This document shows, in pieces, positions 32,201 through 44,200 of a stretch of DNA of 64,000 nucleotides; position 1 is the first letter of the stretch, and each line of letters begins with the position of its first letter. Below the pieces are notes generated by a model. It searched no databases, was not told the DNA's origin, and was given only the letters and a program-made list of their open reading frames with translations. The position numbers and the translations under genes were made by a program. The stretch comes from Lucinisca nassula (lineage: Eukaryota; Mollusca; Bivalvia; Lucinida; Lucinidae), in NCBI GenBank assembly GCA_963580285.1, contig OY757011.1:199843644-199907643 (forward strand), given 5' to 3'.

Positions 32201-35200
32201 AAGGCAATGGTCAGGAATCGATACAATTAACCCACAGCTCCCATCAGAGACACCAAAGGGAAAGAAAAAAACATGAAATAACTGGACCCTAATGGAAACA
32301 CCAAAAGCGGAAAGCCAAAAGGACAGTCACTTTCCCTCAAAATGGCCAATTGGCTATCAAAAACAAAAAATATAAGCCATACACACACTCAAAGACAAAC
32401 CATAACAAAAAATAAACCGCGACAGAAGAACCGCCTTGGAACGGTCAGTGAAACAAATTCCACTGAGGGGGCTTGAATAGATTTTATGCGGCCGAATTCC
32501 TCGCCCTTACTTCCGTCGTGATTTAGACAAATAATTTGTTCAGTCCTCTTAAGGCTGCATTAAACTCATCAGTGCAAACATCTCCGAGAACAAAAAATCA
32601 AACAACCACAGAGATGAAACAACGGTGAGGACTCACAGCAAGAAATAGTTTAGGTCGTAGTACCACTGAATACACTGAAATACTGGAGCAAAAGAAAACC
32701 AACAGTTAGACTCTGGTGGGCCCTTAATACTGTGAATATAAGAATCTCGCATAGTTGGAAGGGGTGGGTAGAAAAAGCCATTCCGAGGGTCACCATCTGG
32801 CATCATGATGCTTTCTGAGTGATGCCGGACTGTGATCCCGAGGGACGGATTTTCTGTCCACACCTCACACCATGTAAGAGTCTTTTTCTTGCATACCTTT
32901 CATTTCTGGATTTTTAATAATCCAGTCACTTCAGTTGCCATAGTCTGCTATATTGTGACGTAAAATGCTGTGACGTCAACCTTAATGACGGTGCATATGA
33001 GGTATTATTCAACCAGTGCATATAGAAGCCTCCGTGGTCGAGTGGTTACGCTACTCGTCTTGTAAACCAGGGGTCGCAGGTTCGATCCCAGGCTTCTCCA
33101 GACTTTCGGATGAGTCTTTAAACCGAGGTCCCATCTCCGTTGACCTTAGCTGTTGGTGGGACGTAAAATTGAAACACTCACTCACTCACTCAACCAGTGC
33201 ATATCAAACACATGAGAAAGTTTGATGTTTACCCTGTCCCTGGGTAAGAACACCAGGGTAAGAACACAATTTCTATCGCCAGGCTAAACCCACGGATTTC
33301 CTTATCTGGTGTGCAAGAAATGATGTGTCAACCCTACATTTTAAATCCATTGCTCAAGAACCTTAGGAATTACTTCAATGAATTGAGGTTCATTCTTACA
33401 TCTAGGGATGATATCATATGCAAGCACCCTTACTAGACGTTGACCAACATTTCATTGGTAACGCTGTGTTAATCCTGGTGTTCAGTTTAATGTTCAACTT
33501 TGTTTCTCAAGAACTTGCACTACATTGTTGATATCTGAAACAAACTTAAATCTACAGATGACCACATGAATACAAGCATTCATATTTGACCTTAACCTGT
33601 ATTTTAAAGTTCACTTACTAGGTGAAATGACAGGTTGTCCAACCTTAGACGTTGCCATATACCGTAAAAATCCTAAAAATTCGGACACCTTGAGGACTTG
33701 CTGTGATTCTCCTAAACTGTCAACAAATTTGTTCCATGATCCAGCAAGGACACCAAAAGATGCAGACCAAATGGTAAACAGTACAGACCCTGATCAGACT
33801 GCTCCTTCAGGAGCAGTCTGATCAGGGTCTGCACTGTTTGCTTAGGCCTATCTGTCCCATTATTTAGGATCATTACGGTACCCTGTTTTAAGTCCATTTC
33901 TCAAGAACTGCAGGAGTTAAAGCAAGAGTACTTGCTAGACACTTGCATCTAGAGATATGTTCCTGAGTTACAGATTTGGCTGCCACAGGCATGACTTAGA
34001 GATCAGTGAAAATTTTATGTTGCTAACACAGTAATAGTCTAACACAGTTATAGTAGATATTAAGTAGTAACATAGTCATATTTGCTTTTTTGAACACTTT
34101 GTTTGTTTGTGTTGCAGACAACATACTCTTTAAAAAGCCGTGATTGGCTGCCTAGAACTTCAGGCATCTCAAAATTATTAGTAGGTTTATGTGTTTGGGG
34201 TATTGGAAGCAGACCAGGCTACTTTTTATCATAGTAGAAATTGACAAGAGCACTTCAGATAATTTAGTCATAAACACTTATTTACTTACTCAATTGGTAT
34301 ATCCTTCTGTTAAATAGTGCATGCCATCATATGGCCTGACAACACATACCATATTAATGGTATGTTTTTGGACAAATAGGCCTGACCATACAGTGAAGAC
34401 CCTCCATCTGACCAAACAGTGTAGACCCCATGAGACACCACAGAATGTGGCATCTCATCAGGGTCTACACTGCTTGCCACTCATCCAGCTTGTTTTTAGA
34501 CACAACTTGTTCAAATTTAGATCAAGTGTGGTATTAACCCATAAAATACAAATCACAACAATTGTCATCAGCTTTGCCGTCTGCTGGTTACCTTAAAAGT
34601 AATTTTTTGCAAACAGTGTGGACCCAGATTAGACTGCTCCTGCAGGAGCAGTCTGATCTGGGCCCACACTGTTTGCCTGTATGCAAAAATATTTTTAAAA
34701 ATTTGCAAACAGAAATCAGCAGACGACATATTCAGATGTAGTCTTTCTCAGCAATTCTTGACGCTCATGGTCTGCTTTGCAATGCACGGTCTATTGCAAT
34801 ACTTTGTTGCCCATATTTTGTTCTGAATCTTTTGTTTTGGCTCAAAAAAGTGAACCCATGTCTCGTCACCTGTGACGACATTAGCAAAAGACTGTGCATT
34901 GTAATTTGGAAACTTTTTAAGCAACTTCTTGGCGCACTGAACGCATGTCTTTTTCTGCTCATTTGTCAACAGATGGGGAATCCATCTAGCACAGATCTTT
35001 CTCATTTTCAAATCCCGTTTCAGAATTGTATGAGCTGCTCTTAATGAAATGCCAACCATACTAGCTATTTGCCTAGTGGTGAATCATGCATCGGTAGCAA
35101 CTATTTTTTTCACTCTGGCAACCGTCTTGGCAGATGTTGCTCTTTTCGGCCGACGATCATGTGGTGCATCTTCTGTTGAGCCTAGCCCACAGCTGAATTT

Positions 35201-38200
35201 CTTACACCAACAAAAAACTGTCGGAAAAGACATTTCATTATGCCCATAAACCGAACATATTTCATTAAAAATGTCTTTGCACCGTATACCAAGAATACAA
35301 CGATTCTTAATATTGGACCGTATTTCAACGGCGTACTCTGACCTTCTTCCAACCAAGTTTTGTATTAGTATACAAGAGTAGACAGGGCTTATCGAACGAT
35401 ATACATGGCTAAAGTGCACGGATTTTAACATGTTTGGTATCAATGTATAGGTAAAATGTTTTTCTACGCTGTGATATTTATTTCCAGGTGATTTTCGCAT
35501 TAGTGCATGAGAAAACGTTCTACTTGCATTCATATTTGAACAGTCCTCGTATTGTAAAATAACCCTTAAGAGGCTGAGAAAAACTACATCTGAAAATGTT
35601 GTCTGGTTATGTCATCTGCTAAATCGTTTTGCAAATGTTTTAAAAATAATTTTGCATACAGGCAAACAGCTTGGACCCAGATCAGACTGCTCTTAAAGTA
35701 GCAGTCTGATCGGGTTGCATACTATTTGCAGAAAAATTACTTTTAAAGTAACTGGCAGACAACAAAACAGGCGACAATTGTCGTGATTGGCATTTTATGG
35801 GTTAATTTTGCTTAGGCCTAAACTCATGTCCCAAAAAGAAGGGAAAAATTCATATCACTTGTGACTTATTTATATGTTTAAGGACAGTGTTATTTCTTTC
35901 ATAGGATGAGAAGATTCCAGGGGAGGTAAATCTGGATATTGTGAACTGTTACTAGATAGCCAGTCTCTATTAATTTCAATAATAGATAGCTTACCCCTGG
36001 ACTAGTTTCAAGCCTAGCACATTCATCCAGCTTACCCAGAATAGGCATTGGCTTTAGCAACTTCAAAAACCTCAAGCGTAGTATTGCATTCTCTTTATTT
36101 TATAGTTTTATGAATTGGTGAAAAGAAGTTCAAGGGAGTTGTTTGTTACCCCGAGTTACAAAATTATCTCAAAGCTATGAAATCTATTATAATAACGATT
36201 TATTCAATCTTTTTTGTTCACCCCGAGTACAATATGCTCATGGTGTACTATTGTGATCAGTCAATGTCCACTGTCTGCCATGTGCCATATCTGCTTTATA
36301 AGACAACCAGCTGAAGACAACTCCTCCTAACCCTTATGGCCAATTTCATTCAAACTTGAAAGGAATAATGCGTAGGTACAGCTTTAACCCTTGTTTTGGG
36401 GAATAAATTAATTTTGCCACAATCCAGGGTGTCCACGGTCAGGGAAAAAGTCAGGGAAAAAAATATTTTTTCAAGGTAAGGGAATTGTCAGGGAATTTTG
36501 AAATTGGTCAGGGAATTTTGAAATTTTAGCAAAAGTCAGGGAAAAGTCAGGGAATTTTGAAAAATATGTTCATGAATGATAAAAAACCCATCAAAAATAA
36601 AGGCTAAGGCAGTTTCTTCATGTTTGGTTTTTACCTTGATAATAATAATTATAATAATGATAATAATTATAATAACAATAATGTCTTGTCTTCGTCTTAA
36701 GTATTGCATTTGGTAAATTATTCTTTGAAGAAACTAAAGGGTGGTAAGGGTTTGCTATAGGGGAGGAGGAGGCCAACAGATTTCTTTGTATTTGGACATG
36801 CATTTCATTGGCCCGCCTGAGCCGAAGGCTCGTGTGAGGTAATAGTATGCCAATGCTCTGGCGTCCGTCGTCCGTTCACATTTTCAAATAAGCATATCTT
36901 TAAAGCAAATAGGCCAATCATGATTAAATTTCATATGAAGCATTATCAGGTAGGGGGAAAAAATGCATAATGTTTTGGGGCAGATCAGATGGAAACTCTT
37001 GTTGCCGTGGCAACATAAAATTCCAATGAACTAACAATGGGAAAAACTTAAAAAAAATCTTCTTCTCTGAAACCACAAGGCCCAGAGCTTAGATATTTAG
37101 TATGTGGCAACGTCAAGTGGTCCTCTACATAAATCCTGCCAATCGTGCCCCTGCAGTCCAAATTGGCCTCGCCCCGGGGCTCCTTAGCTTCCATTAACTT
37201 ATAATGAAAAAAAAAAAAGCTTCAAAAATCTTCTCCGAAACCATAAAGCCCATAGCTAAGATATTTAGTAAGTAGCAACATAAAATGGTCACCTACATAA
37301 ATATTGCAAATCATGCCCCTGGGGTCAGAACTGGCCACGTCCCGGGGCTAATAAGCTCCCATAGACTAACACTAGAACAAACTTTAAAAATGGTCTTCTC
37401 TGAATCCACAAGTCCCAGAGCTTAGATATTTAGTAAGTAACAATGTCAAGTGGTCCCTTACACAAATCCTGCCAATCATGCCCCTGGGATCCAAATTGGC
37501 CACGCCCCAGGGCTCCTTAGCTTCCATAGACTTTTAATGGATAAAAAGCTTCAAAAAGCTTCTTCTCTAAAACCATTGATCTTTACTATGTAGCAACGTA
37601 AAATGGTCACCCACCTGAATCCCACCATTTGTACCAATCATGCCCCTAAGATCAAAATTGGCCACGCCCTGCTGCTCATAAGCTCCCACAGACTTACAAT
37701 GGAAAAACTTTAAGGCCCAAAGCTTAGATATTTAGTATGTTGCAAAGCCAAGTGGTCCCTTACATAAATCCTGACAATCATGCCCCTGGGGTCCAAATTG
37801 GCCAGGCCCCGGGGCTCCTAAGCTCCCAATTTTCGAATAAGTGTATCTTTAAAGCCAGTTGTCCAATCATGGAAGCTTTATCAGGTAGTGTGAAAAGAAG
37901 CAAAATGTTTTGGGGCAGATCAGATGGAAACTCTTGTTGTCATGGCCATATCTCCCATAGACTTACAATGGGAAAAAACATAAAAAAAATCTTCTACTCT
38001 GAAACCACAAGGCCCAGAGCTTAGATATTTAGTATGTAGCAATGTCAAGTTGTTCCCCTACATAAATCTTGTCAATCATACCCCTGTGGTCCAAATTTGC
38101 CACGACCTGGGGCTCCTTAGCTTCCATAGACTTATTATGGAAAAAAACTTTAAAAATCTTCTTCTCCGAAACCATAAAGCTCATAGCTAAGATATTTAGT

Positions 38201-41200
38201 ACGTAGCAGCATAAAATGATCACCTACATAAATCCTGCCAATCATTCCCCTGAGGTCAGAATTGGCCTCGCCCCGGTGCTCAGAAGCTCCAATAGACTTA
38301 CAATGGAAAAAAATAAATAAAAATCTTCTTATCTGGATATTTAGAATGTAGCAAGGCCAGGTGGTCCCTTACATTGATCCTGCCAGTCATGCCATTTAGG
38401 GTCCAAATTTGTCACACCCTGGGGCTCCTAAGCTGTCATAGATTTATAAAGGAAAAAGCTTAAAAGATTTCTTCTCTGATACCATAAAGCCCATTGCTTA
38501 GATATTTACATTGTAGCCACGTGAATTGGCCATCTACATAAATCCTGCAAACCACGCCTCTGGGGTCAAAAGTGGCCTTGCCCCGAGGCTCATAAGCTCC
38601 CATAAATTAAAAATGGAAAACACTTTGAGATCATAAGACCCAGATCTTTTATATTTATTATGTAGCAATGTCAAGTGCTTACCAACATAAATCCTGCCAA
38701 TCATGCCTCTGGGGTCCAAAATAGCCATGTTCCAAGGCTCATTAGCTCCCATGGACATTTAATGGAAAAAAATCTTCAAAATTCTTCTGAAACCATCATG
38801 CCCCTGGGCGCCAAGTTGGCTACTCCCCAGGGCTCATTAGCTCCCACTTGACTTATCATAATAATAATAATAATAAAAAAAAAAAACTTCAAAATCTTCT
38901 TCTGAAACCATAAGGCCCAGAGCTTAGATATTCAGTATGTAATCCTACCAACCATGCCCCTATGGTCCAAATTGACTATACCCTGGGGCCCATTAGCTCC
39001 TATAGAGGCCTCTGTGGTGTAATGGTTATGCAATCCACCTGATAAACAAAAGATCGCAGGATAGATCCAGGGCTTCTCCAGACTTCCAGATGAGTCTTTA
39101 AACTGAGGTTCTGTCTCGGTATCACCTTACATGTAGCTGTTGGTGGAATGTAAAACTAAAACATACTCACTCATTAGCTCCTGTAGACTAATAATATGAA
39201 AAATTGAGAAATCTTCTTCTGAATCTGTAAGGCCCTGAGATTAGATATTATACCCCCACAAATGAAATTTGGGGGGGGTATATAGGAGTGAGCTTGTCGG
39301 TCAGTCTGTCGGTCGGTCTGTTGGCTTGGTTTCCAGACGATAACTCAAAAAGCGCTTTTTATAATTTTTGGTACACTGATGTAACATCATAAAATACAGG
39401 TCAAGTTCGATTTCCACTACAATTCGTTAATTTTCGACATAGTTATGGCCCCTTTCAAGTGAAAAAATTGCAAAATGCCGCTGTTGTACTATCAAGGCAG
39501 TTTTTGTGGGGGTATTCATCACCTTTAGTGATAGCTCTAGTTGTTACAACATCAGTTGGCCATCAGCATAAATCCTGCCAACCCTATGGTGTCCAAATTG
39601 GCTACTAGCCTTGGCTCATTATCTCCCACTGATTTATAATTGGAAGAACTTCAAACAATCTTCTGCTGAGACAAACAGCTTTCTAAAATGTTCCTCTGGT
39701 GAGAGGTTAGGCTAATTGAGCCTCTTGTTTCAAGGATTTTATCCAACAATACAAATGACTTATGTAAATACATGTACATGTATGTGTTTAGAAAAATAGA
39801 AAATAAATTCAAGGGAAAAAAACAAACATAAAAAAACAACAAAGTAAACAAAAACATATTTAAAGAGTAAGACAATTACAGCTGGTATTGTAAAAGGAGG
39901 AAAGGGTTGGCTGTAGGGGAGGAGGAGGCCAACAGATGTTAGAACTTAATGTGCAAAATGTCAAAAAGCTTGGTCAGGGAAATTTGATTTTAGTCAGGGA
40001 AAAGTCAGGGAATTTTGCTTTACTCAAATTGTGGACACCCTGAGTCAATCATTTTTGTCTATCATCCAATCAAATTACTTGCTGTAATTTATTCACATTA
40101 ATTCACCAATTGACAGTTACTTTCCCACAAAATGGCTACTGAAAACAAAAAAATAAAAGACAACACATAACAAAAATAAACTGCGACAGAAGAAATACTG
40201 GAGCAAAAGAAAGACCCAGTTCAGACTGCTCATGTAGACCCAGATCAGACTGCTCCTGAAGGAGCTGTTTGATCCAGGAATGCACTGTTTGCCATTCCAT
40301 CTGCACCTTTTGGACTCCTTGCTGGATCATTAGGAGAATTACAGCAAGTCCTAAAAACGTCCAAATTTTTAGGAGTCTTACAGTATCTCACTACATTGGC
40401 TATGCCAAGTGAAAAAGTGTTTTTGAGCATTGTTTTTTCGTGAGAAAGTAAAAATCAGCTTTCGTACTCACTCAGTTATTATACAGCCTTCTCGGTATCT
40501 ATGAAGATACTCCAGGTCAAGGGACATTCATACAGCAACCTGGGGCCAGTTGTTCAAAGCACCGTTAGCTTAACCAGCTTGTTAGTGGTCATATTGTTAA
40601 CTGTTCTAGAAAGTGCAATATCAAAAATTTTGGTATTTTTTGCTGAAAAAAAATGTGAGCAGCTTTTGCATCTGCCAAAGCTGCTCACATTTTTCAGCAA
40701 ATATTTTAGCATATTTGCCATATTTAACGATCAAAATTTTAACGATACGTTAACTAATTAGTTATTGGTTTTGAACAACTGGCCCCAGAACTCATAATCA
40801 CATCACACTTCAAAGTAGAAGTAAAACAAAGATCAGGAATTGATACAATTAACTTACTCCACCCATAAAAGACACCAAAGGGAAAGAAATACAAACATTA
40901 AGCGACCAGACCATAATGCAAACCTAAACAAAGGAAGGCCATAAGGACAGTTACTTTCCCACAAAATGGCCATATGGCCATCCAAAATTAAAAGACACAA
41001 GTGATACACACAGTAAGTAACAAACAACAACATAAATAAATCGCCACAGAAGAGCCGCCTTGGAACGGTCAGTGGAAGATTTCCACTGGGGGGCTTAAAT
41101 CGATTTTACGTGGCCACAATCCTCGCCCTTACTTCCGTCGCGATTTAGACAAATAATTTGTTCAGTCCGCATGAAGACTGATCAGAATGTGTAAATATTT

Positions 41201-44200
41201 AGGCTATTGTGTGGGTTATAGTTTCTAGTCCTTTGGAATCATTGATTCCACTGAACAATTTTGGAAATATCTGAAGGTCACTGATAAAGCCTAATTGACT
41301 GAAACTAGCTAGTCTGGCCCAGAAAAAACTTGTCCACTAGACAGTTTTGAGTTCCGTGTTCTTGTCTTTGCTTCCAAAGGATTAGCTTTCCATAGAACAC
41401 ATACAACTATTTGCTAAGTGATGAGTGGCCCCGATAGCTCAGTTGGTAGAGTGTCCGCTCCGGGGAACGGGAGGTCTCGGGTTCGATCCCGGGCCGCGAC
41501 ATACCAAAGTCGTTAAAAATGGTACTAGCTGCTCCTCGTTCGGCACTCAGATTTACTGGGTAGAGCTAGGACTGGTCGATCCAGTGTCAGGATAATGTGA
41601 CTGGGTGTGGTATCATGTAATGTGTCTGGGACATGATACTTCAGTGAGGCAGCACTATAAACGTGAGCATTGAGCTCCCTGTCGCAACCAGACACCGTAG
41701 TGATATGACTGAAAAATTGTTGAAAGCGACGTTAAACCCGAATTCACACACTCACATGAGTGGGCATGCTTAACCTTAAGCACTCTCTGGGGCTAATTTA
41801 GCAGACACCAAATTGTGAATATTTTTCTTATTTTTGCCAGAAAACAGGACTTGACATCCCATGCAAATTGTCTCCATAAGAGACAATTTGCATGAGATGT
41901 CAAATCCTGTTTTCTTGGATCGGATGCAGAAGCCTCCGTGGTGCAGTGGTTACGCTACTCGCCTTGTAAACCAGGGATCGCAGGATCGATTCCGGGCTTC
42001 TCCAGACCTTCGGATGAGTCTTTAAACCCAGGTCCCGTCTCGGTATGACCTAGCTGTTGGTGGGATGTAAAACTCAAACACTCACTCACTTGGATGGGAT
42101 GCAAATTGTCTCCATAGGAGACATTTTGCATGAGATGTTGATTCCTGTTTTCTTGGAAAATTTGGAAAATATTTCAAAATGTCGTCTGCTGCGAAAAAAA
42201 AATCCAGCATGCAGAGTGTTAGAGAACTCTCATACTTAATGTGACCCATTTGACAATTTTGGAGACAATAACTGTTGTCTCCTTGTTCACCATATGATCA
42301 GTTTTATTTTCAATATTCTCTATAATTATGTGCATACAACATATATACATATACCGACATGTATTATTCTAATAAATATGAGCCTGGTCCGCTGTTGTGC
42401 TGTTACGTTTTGTACTGCATGCTTGTATAGGGAGCTGTCTCACCATATCCTTCTCCTGGTAGTACTGGTTTTGGAAAACTTGGCTAATACACTAATCAGT
42501 CTACTATATTTCAGAATTTTTTTTTTTTAAAAAAGAAGTGATAATACCCAATTGTTTTCTTGCAGAAAAAGATATACAGCAAAGCAAAAAATGCTATATG
42601 ACTGATAAAATACCACGTGACTGAACTGATCAGTTTCTCACATGAGAAAATTTCAGTTCATTAAGAAAACACGCCTATACAAATACATTTTAAACTTGGA
42701 TGGCCATATGGCCATTTTGTGGGAAAGTAACTGTCCTTATGGCCTTCCTTTGTTTAGGTTTCCATTATGGTCTGGTCGCTTAATGTTTGTATTTCTTTCC
42801 CTTTGGTGTCTTTGATGGGTGGAGTAAGTTAATTGTATCGATTCCTGATCTTTGTTTTACTTCTACTTTGCCAATGAAAAAACAAAAATTTTAAGATTAT
42901 AAATTGTGATATTTTTCTTATTTCTGCTCAAAATATAGATTGTGTGTACTCATTAGAACTGCCTCATCGAGGCGGTTCTAAAGAGTACCCACAATCTATA
43001 TTTTAGAGCAGAAAATTAATAAGAAAAATAAGGTTTACCCCTGTAAATCGCAGTTTTACTATATAAAAGTGGGGTTCAAGGGGGTCAAAATCATATAGGC
43101 GTGTTTTTGTGATGTTTAAGAGACTCTCTGGTCAGAAAACATGAATGTAAATCAATTTTCATACTGTTGCATTTTAATGGCTTTGTTTTGCGTGTTCTAA
43201 ATTTATTTTTAAATGTATAGATATTCGTGGATACAAATGCTTGCTTTATGAATCTTCTTTTTTGAAAGTTTTCTCAACTTTTCTGGTAATCAAGATATGT
43301 TAAAACAATGAGACTGCCGTTTTATTAGTCAAGTTTGGGATAAAAAATTCTTTCTGTCCCCCTTGTTTTTATATTTCTGTACCACTTAAAGTTTTGTTGA
43401 AATGTTTTATGTTTCGTTTTTCCACTTTATTGTCATAGTGAAGTCAGAGAGAAAATGGTTATGGTAGATATCATTCTCCCTGTGGTTGGTAATCTGATTT
43501 ATATCTTTTTCATGGTTATTTTTTCCATTTGTTTGCCATTTATGTTAAAAATGCAGTTGGCTGTAAAGCATCTAATACTTCAACATACTTAACATTTCAT
43601 CACAAGGTACAAGTATATGACCATAAAAAATATATATATATAAAGTCTAAAACATTTGTTACATGTATTTGGTACATCTTGGAATTGGTTGTAGGAAGTT
43701 AAATATAATCATGTGAACAAGTTCGTGAAATGAACACCCCCTTAAACCCCACTTTATATAGAGAAAATTGGGGTTTATGGGGGTATATATTATTAGTCTT
43801 AATTCTGCTCCAAGACACCCAAAACCTATTTTTGAGTATAAATAAGAAAAATATTACAAATAGAGAAAAAAAAAAACCAGTGCTTCAGCAGAAGTGCACG
43901 ACCTGCCGGATGCTTTTAGCTTTATGAGTGTTACCATATATGGGTATGGTGGCCATTTTGGTCATGTGACCTGGACCTAAAACGGTTCCCCAAATAAATG
44001 TGCCTTATCGTAAGGAGCAAAAATATATCTTATACTTTAGTACTGTATTCTGAATCGTTTGCAGGATAAAATGCATTCTCACTTTTCCAATACAAAAGCA
44101 TATGTGTCAAAGTTTGACCTAGGCACAAAGAAGGTCAAGGTCAACCCAGGGTCACCATTTTAGCAATTTATGATGGGCCTACGTCCCAGATGCTATTTAT

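Larger units (their letters stand above)
34538..35801. mobile_element. TTAA-target fold-back element, family D, interrupted by a half mariner
   Basis: TTAA at 34534-34537 and 35802-35805. The ends CCCATAAAATACAAATCAC and its imperfect complement (TGATTGGCATTTTATGGG) lead into arms of about 215 bp that pair with each other, and each arm carries its own hairpin core (34606-34672 and 35662-35730). The mariner lies at the centre. A small family D fragment is at 55596-55660. Confidence 0.85.
36425..40042. mobile_element. hAT-like inverted-repeat unit with a tandem array inside
   Basis: Ends CAGGGTGTCCAC (36425) and GTGGACACCCTG (to 40042), both next to repeated GTCAGGGAAAA-type motifs. The flanking 8-mers CCACAATC and AGTCAATC share only CAATC, so a target duplication is doubtful. 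Two direct copies of a roughly 30-bp stretch containing TAGGGGAGGAGGAGGCCAAC (about 36750-36781 and 39915-39942) bracket an array block (about 36800-39890). No transposase frame is visible. Confidence 0.6.
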
